This document shows positions 1 to 7,378 of a stretch of 19,917 bases of DNA, in pieces. Source of the stretch: CAIJXJ01 sp964445115 (GTDB lineage Bacteria; Pseudomonadota; Gammaproteobacteria; Burkholderiales; Methylophilaceae); NCBI GenBank assembly GCA_964445115.1, contig CAYUJU010000045.1:1-19917 (forward strand), in the 5' to 3' direction. The number at the start of each line of letters is the position of its first letter. Position 1 is the stretch's first letter. The notes beneath the pieces were generated by a model. It made no database searches, had not been told where the DNA came from, and worked only from the letters and a program-made list of their open reading frames with translations. The position numbers were made by a program, and so were the translations under genes.

Positions 1-29
1 GTAGCGGCAGTTTCCTGCCAAATGACCGT

Positions 30-1943
30 TTACACAAAAATTCTTACACCCTCGAACCCCATCCCCCCAGCTTGATTCAACCAATCCTTGACTGTATCAG
101 GCTTCATAGTCCGATCTAGTGCAGGAGAACCTCGGTATCGGGCGTTCGGGTCAAAGCGAATGATGTCCTCCAGGGTGACAGGTCCTCGTGCCAATCCTAA
201 TCGCATTGCCGGAGTCTGTTTATCGTCGCCCTTCAACACATAGTTGTAGTAGACCCGGAAGATCGCCAGTACCTTCTCGATCACCGCCGGATTGTAGGCG
301 GAGTATCCGTACCAAACGCGCCCAGCCGTGCTAGCACTGTCGAAAGGTCGCTCCAGGAGCGATAGCCTGCGCCGTACTTGCATGAAGAACCGGTCGATGG
401 GCTGGAGCGTTGCCATCAAATACAGCTGGGCCAAGTGGTCATCGGTATAGTCCCCATAGTTGGTCAAGAAGCAGACCGCCTTTTCCGGCTCGGACATATT
501 GGGGAATGGGTGCGCAATCCAGCGGTCACTCCATTTGCCTACAGATATAGCCTTGGCCATCTCCGCCTTGATCATTTCGACTTCAACCTGGCGCGAGGTT
601 AAGCCCGGGGCCCCGGCCTGCCAGCGCGCAAAGGCCTTACGGCTGGCGGCCAACGTCTGCTGTTTTTCCCACACGGCGTAATTCTTCTGCAACCGGACAT
701 AGAACGCGTCAACTTCCCGTTGCCGGATACGATCATGGAATGCGGACATGACCGCAGCCCGGATACCGGATTCCTGGTCCATAAAGAACCGAACCTTCTC
801 GACCTTATTGAAGAGGTTGGCAAGATGGTGGAAGTGGCCGTATAGCGTGTACTCGGAATGCACTTGCAGCCCCTGTGTCGGCAGTTTCCGGGATGATCCT
901 GAGGGTGTGTCCGGGGCCTCAACATCTTCCCGACTGGTCGCATCCAGATAGGTCTCAAGAATTTTCTGGCGCAAGGATACCGAAGTCTTTGGCTGGGCCT
1001 TGGAATTGGCCACGGCCGCAGCATAATCCTGCTTCAGCCAGAGCCTGGCGTATTTGCGGAACGCAGCGGGGACCGCATAATCGCCAGAGGCAACGGCATC
1101 CTGTTCGACTTGTCCAGAATCCACATCTGACACATAGTTCAGGTGCATGCCGAATACGTACCCGGATCTTAAATCCGCACTTCCTACAGCGGATAGCTGA
1201 ACATTTCTTCGATCTGATCGTTCAGTCCAGTTACTGATATAGATCTGCCGGTCGACCGCGACATACATGCGGTCACGCATCGGCCCCTCAACCAAGCCTC
1301 TGCGCTCCCTGTCGCCAGCAAATGCCTGGCACTGACGATACAAGAAGTCGATCTTGCCGTAGAGCGTACTCATTGTGATATCCAAGGAATCACATATACG
1401 GGCAAAGGGCTGCTTGCCCACCAGGCGGTCAAACACATCAATGTTCTTGTGTGTCTTGCGCTGACGCAGGGTGGGCTTGCCGAGCGCAAATGTCTTTCGG
1501 CAGGCGAGGCATTGATATCGCTGAGATCCGGACTTGGTATATCCGAACGCCCTGTAATGCGGCGATCCGGCACCGATGCCGACGGCATGATTGGTGCACT
1601 GCTGATTTGGGCAGCAAGGTTCCAAGCTATCCAAGGGGGAACTCATGCGCAATAACTCTTCAGCTACGGCATGATTGCTCTTCATGGGGAATATTTCCCC
1701 GCAACACAGACACTTTAGGGCAGGCAGGCCCTTACCTGTTGCGACCACGCGGTATTTGTCGGCAGGAGGGCGGCCCTTGGTGACGCCTCCCCTAGGAACG
1801 CTAGGTTTGGGTGGAATACCAAAGTTTTGGCAGACCGGATTTTTGCAATGATTGACCTGAATTCCGTTGAATTCAGGGGGGTATCCGAGGTCGCTTTGGG
1901 TTGGCAGGATTTTGTGCCAAGAAAAATCCCTCACAGAATTCAA
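30..1943 (-). CDS. Zinc-ribbon, DDE-transposase-like protein (possibly domesticated)
   Basis: Encodes 637 residues of uncertain function. Two Cys4-type zinc-ribbon pairs are visible near the N-terminus (C33/C38 with C78/C81, and C111/C116 with C145/C148), as in the N-terminal domain of IS1-type InsA proteins. A helix-turn-helix-like stretch follows at about 165-205. The rest resembles an RNase H-fold transposase core. Candidate acidic residues are D231 (VAVDRQ), D389 (FFMDQES) and E531 (LLERPF), with a long insert between the last two. The C-terminal segment IFRVYYNYVL..QTPAMRLGLA resembles the end of many integrase-core proteins. The catalytic assignment is inference. The start is poor: the frame opens after a TAA, and only TTG (1943) or GTG (1934) is available, neither with a Shine-Dalgarno. 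Composition is AT-richer than the neighbours (28 G+C of 60 at 61-120). No terminal inverted repeats or target duplications were found, and the left end may lie outside the window. Confidence 0.6.
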   Translation of the reverse strand: MNSVRDFSWHKILPTQSDLGYPPEFNGIQVNHCKNPVCQNFGIPPKPSVPRGGVTKGRPPADKYRVVATGKGLPALKCLCCGEIFPMKSNHAVAEELLRMSSPLDSLEPCCPNQQCTNHAVGIGAGSPHYRAFGYTKSGSQRYQCLACRKTFALGKPTLRQRKTHKNIDVFDRLVGKQPFARICDSLDITMSTLYGKIDFLYRQCQAFAGDRERRGLVEGPMRDRMYVAVDRQIYISNWTERSDRRNVQLSAVGSADLRSGYVFGMHLNYVSDVDSGQVEQDAVASGDYAVPAAFRKYARLWLKQDYAAAVANSKAQPKTSVSLRQKILETYLDATSREDVEAPDTPSGSSRKLPTQGLQVHSEYTLYGHFHHLANLFNKVEKVRFFMDQESGIRAAVMSAFHDRIRQREVDAFYVRLQKNYAVWEKQQTLAASRKAFARWQAGAPGLTSRQVEVEMIKAEMAKAISVGKWSDRWIAHPFPNMSEPEKAVCFLTNYGDYTDDHLAQLYLMATLQPIDRFFMQVRRRLSLLERPFDSASTAGRVWYGYSAYNPAVIEKVLAIFRVYYNYVLKGDDKQTPAMRLGLARGPVTLEDIIRFDPNARYRGSPALDRTMKPDTVKDWLNQAGGMGFEGVRIFV

Positions 1944-1960
1944 GATCTGTGAGGGATTTT
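1923..1960. repeat. Perfect 14-bp inverted repeat over the 5' end of the transposase-like gene
   Basis: Arms 1923-1936 and 1947-1960 are exact reverse complements (AAAATCCCTCACAG / CTGTGAGGGATTTT) around a 10-nt loop. Read on the minus strand the second arm runs into a short U-tract, so it resembles an intrinsic terminator. It could end transcripts coming from the hydrolase gene at 2049. On the plus strand there is also a T4 end, so it may act in both directions. The predicted TTG start of the downstream gene sits in the loop and the GTG alternative in the arm. An operator or attenuator role is therefore also possible. Confidence 0.75.
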
Positions 1961-2004
1961 AGGTGAATCAGTGTTACGTCAGCAACACCTTAATCGATAG
2001 GCTA

Positions 2005-2039
2005 GGCGAATACGCGGCCTTTTTTGTGGCGTATGCGCC
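2005..2039. repeat. Inverted repeat (11-bp arms, one mismatch) downstream of the hydrolase gene
   Basis: Arms 2005-2015 (GGCGAATACGC) and 2029-2039 (GCGTATGCGCC) pair except for one internal mismatch, with a 13-nt loop that contains a run of six T. It lies 10 bp past the stop of the hydrolase gene. The T-run is in the loop instead of after the stem, so it is not a standard intrinsic terminator. An RNA 3'-end stabilising or terminating role is plausible but unproven. Confidence 0.45.
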
Positions 2040-2048
2040 GGATTGAGC

Positions 2049-2786
2049 TTACAGCGTACGTCCGAACAGTTGCAGTGCCAGCTGGTAGCCGGTCATGGCC
2101 AGCGCCGGGTCGTAGCGGTCGCCCTCGTCGCGCATGAAGGCGTGCTGGCCGTTGAATTCGTGCCAAGTGAACACCAGGCCCGAGGTGGCATTGAGGTCAC
2201 GATAAATTTCGGCGCGCTTCTCGCCCGGAATGTGGGGGTCCTGCTTGCCCCAGATCATCAGCAGCTCGCCCTTGATTTCGTTGCGGCGTTCCATGCTGTG
2301 CTGGCCCGGTTGGTTGGGGATGGTGTTGGTGTGCAGGTCGGTGGCGTAGAAGCAGGCCGTCGCCTTGATCTCGGGCTGCAGCGCTGCGCGGAAGGCGAGG
2401 TGGCCGCCGATGCAAAAGCCCATGGCCCCGACCGTGCCACTGCACCACGGTTGCTGTTGCACCCATTCGATCAGCACGCGATTGTCGGTATCGTAACTCT
2501 CCACCGGCTTGGCGGATTTGTCGGCATTGCCTTTTTCGCGGCCTGCATCGTCGTAGCCCAGCACGGTGCCGATTGGGTTCAGTTCGTGAAATACTTCTGG
2601 CACCAGCACGGCGTAACCGTGTCCAGCCATCAGGCGTGCTGCCCGTTCAATCGGGCCGGTCTGCTGGAAGATTTCTGAGTAAAACAGGATGGCCGGATAG
2701 CGGCCTTCGCCTGCCGGGCGGTGCACATAGGTGCGCATGGTGCCTGTCGGGGTTGGCAGGTCGACGATGTGGCTTTGGATGATCAC
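2049..2786 (-). CDS. Dienelactone hydrolase family protein
   Basis: A 245-residue alpha/beta hydrolase, close to the usual length of the dienelactone hydrolase (carboxymethylenebutenolidase) family. The catalytic triad is readable: nucleophile C125 in GFCIGG, D183 in GKQDPHIP and H215 in FNGQHAF. The family's active-site glutamate is matched by E38 in YSEIF. There is no signal peptide, so it is cytoplasmic. The start is GTG with AGGAAG about 5 nt upstream. The family includes enzymes hydrolysing dienelactone in chloroaromatic degradation, but no other catabolic gene is nearby. Many members act on unknown esters or lactones, so the substrate is not assigned. It lies 56 bp downstream of pyrD on the same strand and may be co-transcribed with it. 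Confidence 0.88.
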   Translation of the reverse strand: MIIQSHIVDLPTPTGTMRTYVHRPAGEGRYPAILFYSEIFQQTGPIERAARLMAGHGYAVLVPEVFHELNPIGTVLGYDDAGREKGNADKSAKPVESYDTDNRVLIEWVQQQPWCSGTVGAMGFCIGGHLAFRAALQPEIKATACFYATDLHTNTIPNQPGQHSMERRNEIKGELLMIWGKQDPHIPGEKRAEIYRDLNATSGLVFTWHEFNGQHAFMRDEGDRYDPALAMTGYQLALQLFGRTL

Positions 2787-2842
2787 GATGCTTCCTCTAT
2801 ACGGTAATGATTTTTAACGATTTTACTATGAATTGACGGCGC

Positions 2843-3856
2843 TTACCCGAGCGCCGCGCAGGCCTCGCGCACCAGTGCCGGGCCGCGGTACACCAGCCCG
2901 CTGTAGAGCTGCACCAGCGAGGCACCAGCCATGATTTTTTCCTGGGCGTCGATGCCTTCGAGAATGCCGCCGACGCCGATGATGGGGAGGTCTTTGCCCA
3001 ATGCGAGGGACAGCTGCTTGATGACTGCTGTCGACTTGGTGCGCACCGGCGCCCCTGACAGCCCGCCAGTCTCGGTGGCGTTGGGCATTCCTTCCACCCC
3101 CTCGCGTGACAACGTGGTATTGGTGGCAATCACTGCGTCGATGCGGTGGGCCAGTAGCAGATCGGCGATTTCGACGATCTGTTCGGTGACCAGGTCAGGG
3201 GCAATCTTGAGCGCGATGGGCACGTACTTGCCATGGGTGTCGGCCAGCGCCGCCTGCTCCTGTTTCAGGGCGCGCAGCAAGCCTTCCAGGGCCTCCTTGT
3301 CCTGCAACTGGCGCAGGTTCTTGGTGTTGGGCGAGGAAATGTTCACCGTGATGTAGCTGGCGTGCGCGTAGACCTTGCGCAGGCAAATCAGATAGTCCTC
3401 GGTCGCGTGTTCGATCGGGGTGTCGAAGTTCTTGCCGATGTTGATGCCGAGGATGCCGCGGTAATTGGCACGCTGTACGTTGGCGACCAGCGTATCGACG
3501 CCGTCATTGTTGAAGCCGAAACGGTTGATGACGCCCTGTGCTTCCGGAATCCGGAACAAGCGCGGTTGCGGGTTGCCCGGTTGCGGGCGTGGCGTGACGG
3601 TGCCGACTTCGAGAAAACCGAACCCCAGCTCGGCCAGAGCGTCGATGTAGGCGCCATTTTTGTCCAGCCCCGCGGCCAGACCGACCGGGTTGGGAAAATC
3701 GAGCCCCATGACACGGCGCGTGCGGCATGCCGGCGGTTGCGGCATCAGCCGGCTCAGGCCGGAAAGGTAAGCTGCCTGCAAGGCCTGCAGGGTCAGGTGA
3801 TGGGCACGTTCCGCGTCCAGGCGGAACAACAGGGGACGGACCAGTGAGTAGCTCAT
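2843..3856 (-). CDS. pyrD: Dihydroorotate dehydrogenase (quinone), class 2
   Basis: A 337-residue enzyme oxidising dihydroorotate to orotate in de novo pyrimidine synthesis, passing electrons to quinone through FMN. The N-terminal helical extension (about 1-40, SLVRPLLFRLDAERAHH) that attaches class 2 enzymes to the inner membrane is present. The catalytic serine falls at S175 in NISSPNTKNL, the same number as in the E. coli enzyme. The glycine-rich phosphate-binding segments near the C-terminus (IIGVGGI, ASLVQLYSGLVYRGP) are intact. The start is ATG, with only a weak GCGGG ahead of it. A strong hairpin ends 11 nt upstream of the start, so the leader RNA is structured. The gene follows the P-II-like gene of the efflux operon by 62 bp. 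That neighbourhood is probably incidental. Confidence 0.96.
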   Translation of the reverse strand: MSYSLVRPLLFRLDAERAHHLTLQALQAAYLSGLSRLMPQPPACRTRRVMGLDFPNPVGLAAGLDKNGAYIDALAELGFGFLEVGTVTPRPQPGNPQPRLFRIPEAQGVINRFGFNNDGVDTLVANVQRANYRGILGINIGKNFDTPIEHATEDYLICLRKVYAHASYITVNISSPNTKNLRQLQDKEALEGLLRALKQEQAALADTHGKYVPIALKIAPDLVTEQIVEIADLLLAHRIDAVIATNTTLSREGVEGMPNATETGGLSGAPVRTKSTAVIKQLSLALGKDLPIIGVGGILEGIDAQEKIMAGASLVQLYSGLVYRGPALVREACAALG

Positions 3857-3867
3857 CCCGCAATTTT

Positions 3868-3905
3868 ACAGGATTCGGACGGGCCTCCGCACGTCCGAAT
3901 CCTGT
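3868..3905. repeat. Perfect 14-bp hairpin between the P-II-like gene and pyrD
   Basis: Arms 3868-3881 (ACAGGATTCGGACG) and 3892-3905 (CGTCCGAATCCTGT) are exact reverse complements with a 10-nt loop. No T-run follows on either strand, so a standard intrinsic terminator is unlikely. In minus-strand RNA the stem ends 11 nt before the pyrD start codon. It is therefore either the 3' structure of the efflux operon or part of the pyrD leader. Confidence 0.8.
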
Positions 3906-3918
3906 GGTGGGTAGATCG

Positions 3919-4254
3919 TCAGCAGTCGATCACGTCGATCCGCTCCGAGAGCCGGATCATGCGTTCGACCGGGGTGACCCAGACGATGCCATCGCCGGCT
4001 TGCCCCGTGTGGCCGACTTCGACCAGGATCTGCAGGATCCCTTCCAGCAGATCGTCTGGCACGACGATTTCGATGCGTACCTTGGGGCTATAGTCGGTGA
4101 GTTCTTCACGCACGCCCTGGTTCGGTTTGGCCACGTGGTGGCCGGCCCCTTCGACCTTGCTCACCGTCATGCCCGGAAAACTGCGTATGTTACGCAGGGC
4201 GGAGCGGATTTTCGGCAGCCGGTGCGGCTGGATAATCGCCTTGATTTCTTTCAT
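3919..4254 (-). CDS. Divergent P-II-like signalling protein linked to metal RND efflux
   Basis: A 111-residue protein with the P-II fold pattern: MKEIKAIIQPHRLPKIRSAL at the N-terminus, KVRIEIVVPDD after the T-loop, and a B-loop-like TGQAGDG. Compared with GlnB/GlnK, the T-loop region (about 37-55, GAGHHVAKPN then a REEL stretch) is rewritten. It lacks the tyrosine at position 51 that GlnD uridylylates, where E51 stands instead. It contains His39 and His40. A branch of P-II proteins encoded beside heavy-metal RND pumps is known (the PII-NG group), and this gene fits that context: it follows the pump gene by 11 bp with AGGAG 6 nt before ATG. A role in sensing or tuning the pump is inference. 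A classical nitrogen-signalling role is unlikely. Confidence 0.85.
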   Translation of the reverse strand: MKEIKAIIQPHRLPKIRSALRNIRSFPGMTVSKVEGAGHHVAKPNQGVREELTDYSPKVRIEIVVPDDLLEGILQILVEVGHTGQAGDGIVWVTPVERMIRLSERIDVIDC

Positions 4255-4265
4255 GCCTGACTCCT

Positions 4266-7200
4266 TTAAGCCTCGATTCTGGATTCTTCAAATACGCGAT
4301 ACAGCGAGGGCAGCACCACCAGCGTCAGCAGCGTCGAGGTGATGAGACCGCCGATCACGACGATGGCGAGCGGTTTCTGCACTTCGGAACCCGGTCCGGT
4401 CGAGAACAGGAAGGGTACCAGACCCAGCATGGCGACGGTCGCGGTCATCATCACCGGGCGGAAGCGCTGTTTGCAGCCTTCGACGATCGCGTCGAGCTGG
4501 GACTTGCCTTCGTCGCGCAGGCTGCGGATGTAGGACACCAGCACCACGCCGTTCAGCACCGCGATCCCCCACAGGGCGATAAACCCGACCGAGGCCGGCA
4601 CCGAGAGGTATTCCCCCGTGACCGCCAGCGCGATGACCCCGCCCATGGAGGCGAAAGGCAGCACCGTGATGATCAGCGAGGCGAAGCGCAGCGAGTTGAA
4701 CAGCAGGAACAGCAGGAAGAAGATCGCCAGTACGGTGATCGGGATGATCACCATGAGGTGCCCCATGGCGCGTTCCATGTTCTGGAACTGGCCGCCATAC
4801 TCCAGGTAGTAGCCATCAGGCAGCTTGACCTGGCTGTCCATCACGGACTGCAGTTCCGCCACGAAGCCGCCCAGGTCGCGGTCCTTGACGTTGATGCCGA
4901 CCACGATACGGCGCTTGCCGAGTTCGCGGCTGATCTGGGCCGGGCCGTCGCGGATCTCGATACGGGCAAGGTCGCGCAGGGCGACGCGTGAACCGTTGGG
5001 CGAGGTCACCAGCATCTGGCCGATGGCATCTACATTGTTGCGGAACTCCGAGGGGAAGCGAACTGCAGCGCTGAAACGCCGCTCGCCCTCGTAGATTTCC
5101 GTGGCGATCTTGCCGCCGATGGCCGTCTCGATCAGGTCCTGCACGTCGGCGACGTTGATGCCCTGGCGCGCGATGGCCTGCCGGTCGATGGTGATGTTGA
5201 GATATTGCTGTCCCGAGACCTTTTCGACGCGCAGGTCGGTCGCCCCCGGGATCCCGCCGGCAATCTTGGCGATTTCTTCGGCCTTTGCCTTGAGCAAGCC
5301 CATGTCATCACCGAAGATCTTCACCGCAACGTCCGAGCGCACGCCGGTCAGCAGTTCGTCGACGCGGTCAGAAATCGGCTGCGCCATCACGATCTGTACC
5401 CCGGGCAGGTGCTTCGACAGCACTTCACTCATCTTGTTGGCGATGGTGTCCTGGGTCCAGCCTTCCGGCCACTCGTTGCGAGGCTTGAGGCTGATGATGG
5501 GGGTCGATTCGTTCTGCCCCTGCGGGTCCGCCGGACTTTCGCCCCGACCGACCGAAGACACGGCCGACAGCACGCCGGGAACGTGATCCATGATCAGCTT
5601 CATCGCCTCCGATTCCATCTTGATGGACTCTTCCAGCGAAATGTTCGGCATGCGGTTGATGCCCGGCACGACCGATCCTTCCTTCATTTCCGGAATGAAG
5701 GCAGTGCCGAGGAAGGGCAGCAGCGAGAGTGTGCCCACCAGGGCCAGGCCCGCCGTCGTCAGGGTCTTTTTCTGATTGTTGAGGGTCCAGTGCAACAGTT
5801 TCAGGTACGGTGTCTTCATGAACCGGACCAGCCGCGTGTCGTGGTCGCCGCTACCGTGCTCGACCTTGAGCATGTAGGAGCACAGGACAGGCGACAGCGT
5901 CAGCGACAGCAGCAGCGAAATGAACAGCGCGATGGCGATGGTGTAGGCCAGCGGTGCGAACATCTTGCCCTCCATCCCTTGCAGTGTCATCAGCGGCAGG
6001 AACACCAGGATGATGATGCCCACCCCGAACAGCACCGGGGTACCGACCTCTGCCGCGGCCTCCAGCACCACGCGCACCTTGCTTTCGCCCTGGCGCTGGC
6101 TGAGGTGGTGGAAGGCGTTTTCCACCACCACCACCGAGCCGTCGACCATCAGGCCGATCGCGATCGCCAGCCCCCCGAGCGACATCAGGTTGGCGGAAAT
6201 GCCATACTGGTTCATCACCATGAAGGTCATCAGCGGCGTGAGGATCAGCGTGCCGACCACGATCAGGCTGGAGCGTACGTCCCCGAGGAACAGGAACAGG
6301 ATCACGATCACCAGCACCACGCCTTCGAGCAACACCTTGGTCACGGTGTGCAGGGCAGCGTCGACGAGCTCGCTGCGATCGTAATACGGCACGATCTGCA
6401 GGCCTTGCGGCAACATGCCTTTTTCGTTGATCTCCTGCACGCGCTTCTTGATGCGGGTGACCACTTCCTTGGCGTTGCCGCCGCGCATCATCATGACCAC
6501 GCCGCCAACTGATTCCGTGTGCCCGTTCTTCAGCACGGCGCCCACGCGCACTTCATGGCCTAGTTGCACCTCGGCCACGTCGCGCATGTAGACCGGCACG
6601 CCACCTTGCTCCTTGAGCACGATGTTGCGGATGTCGTCGAGATTCTGGATCAGGCCTACGCCACGGATCAGGTACTGCTCGGCGAAGTTGGGCAGTACGC
6701 CGCCACCGCTGTTGGCGTTGTTATGTGCCAGCGCCTGGTAGACGTCCTGCAGTTTGAGGCCGTAGTGGTTCATGCGGTCCGGGTTGACCAGCGCCTGGTA
6801 TTGCTTGACGTAACCGCCTTGCGAGTTGATTTCCGCCACCCCGGGGATGCCGCGTAACAAGGGACGCACGATCCAGTCCTGGATCGCCCGACGTTCGGAA
6901 AGCTCCTGCGGGCTGAGTTCCTTGTCACCGTCCTGCGGGTGATCCAGGGTGTACTGATACACCTCGCCAAGGCCGGTCGACACTGGGCCCAGCACTGGGG
7001 TGACGCCATCCGGCATGCGGTCCATCACTTCCATCAGCCGTTCCATGACCAGCTGGCGGGCGAAGTAGACGTCGGTGCTGTCGGTGAACACGAGCGTAAT
7101 GAGCGACAGGCCGTTCTTGTTGAGCGAGCGCATTTCCGTCAGGCCGGGCAAGCCGGTCATGGCGATTTCCAGCGGGACGGTGATGAAACGCTCGACTTCT

Positions 7201-7376
7201 TCCGGCGAGCGGCCGGTGGATTGCGCGGCGATCTGCACCTGTACGTTGGTCACGTCCGGGAAGGCGTCAACCGACAGCTTCTGCACTGCGAACATGCCGA
7301 ATACCAGCATTGCCAGCGCGACCACCACGACCACGATGCGCTGCTTGAGCGCAGCGCGTATGAGGGATTCGATCAT
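4266..7376 (-). CDS. czcA: Heavy-metal efflux RND transporter, inner-membrane pump (CzcA/CusA family)
   Basis: A 1036-residue proton-driven pump of the HME-RND family, full length. It has the expected layout: TM1 near residues 12-31, a large periplasmic loop, TM segments about 335-540, a second periplasmic loop and C-terminal TM segments. The segment AIGLMVDGSVVVVEN carries the conserved acidic residues D412 and E419. The acidic residue that starts the motif in the Co/Zn/Cd pump CzcA (DFG) is replaced by alanine (A406). This makes Co/Zn/Cd specificity uncertain and hints at another HME subgroup. It starts 2 bp after the adaptor gene, with AAGGAG about 11 nt before ATG. The symbol is used in the family sense only; the substrate cannot be fixed from sequence alone. 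Confidence 0.93.
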   Translation of the reverse strand: MIESLIRAALKQRIVVVVVALAMLVFGMFAVQKLSVDAFPDVTNVQVQIAAQSTGRSPEEVERFITVPLEIAMTGLPGLTEMRSLNKNGLSLITLVFTDSTDVYFARQLVMERLMEVMDRMPDGVTPVLGPVSTGLGEVYQYTLDHPQDGDKELSPQELSERRAIQDWIVRPLLRGIPGVAEINSQGGYVKQYQALVNPDRMNHYGLKLQDVYQALAHNNANSGGGVLPNFAEQYLIRGVGLIQNLDDIRNIVLKEQGGVPVYMRDVAEVQLGHEVRVGAVLKNGHTESVGGVVMMMRGGNAKEVVTRIKKRVQEINEKGMLPQGLQIVPYYDRSELVDAALHTVTKVLLEGVVLVIVILFLFLGDVRSSLIVVGTLILTPLMTFMVMNQYGISANLMSLGGLAIAIGLMVDGSVVVVENAFHHLSQRQGESKVRVVLEAAAEVGTPVLFGVGIIILVFLPLMTLQGMEGKMFAPLAYTIAIALFISLLLSLTLSPVLCSYMLKVEHGSGDHDTRLVRFMKTPYLKLLHWTLNNQKKTLTTAGLALVGTLSLLPFLGTAFIPEMKEGSVVPGINRMPNISLEESIKMESEAMKLIMDHVPGVLSAVSSVGRGESPADPQGQNESTPIISLKPRNEWPEGWTQDTIANKMSEVLSKHLPGVQIVMAQPISDRVDELLTGVRSDVAVKIFGDDMGLLKAKAEEIAKIAGGIPGATDLRVEKVSGQQYLNITIDRQAIARQGINVADVQDLIETAIGGKIATEIYEGERRFSAAVRFPSEFRNNVDAIGQMLVTSPNGSRVALRDLARIEIRDGPAQISRELGKRRIVVGINVKDRDLGGFVAELQSVMDSQVKLPDGYYLEYGGQFQNMERAMGHLMVIIPITVLAIFFLLFLLFNSLRFASLIITVLPFASMGGVIALAVTGEYLSVPASVGFIALWGIAVLNGVVLVSYIRSLRDEGKSQLDAIVEGCKQRFRPVMMTATVAMLGLVPFLFSTGPGSEVQKPLAIVVIGGLITSTLLTLVVLPSLYRVFEESRIEA

Positions 7377-7378
7377 GA

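Noticed and set aside
1..2048. Terminal inverted repeats or target duplication flanking the transposase-like gene
   Set aside because: I compared bases 1-60 with 1920-2048 on both strands by eye and found no matching ends; the left boundary may be outside the window.
2049..2786. Assigning the hydrolase to chloroaromatic (dienelactone) degradation
   Set aside because: No ring-cleavage or muconate-pathway genes are nearby, and the family is broad, so only the family name is justified.
5205..6512. 435-residue open frame on the plus strand
   Set aside because: It lies wholly antisense to the pump gene, is extremely rich in His, Gln and Arg as expected of a shadow frame in GC-rich DNA, and matches no family I recognise.
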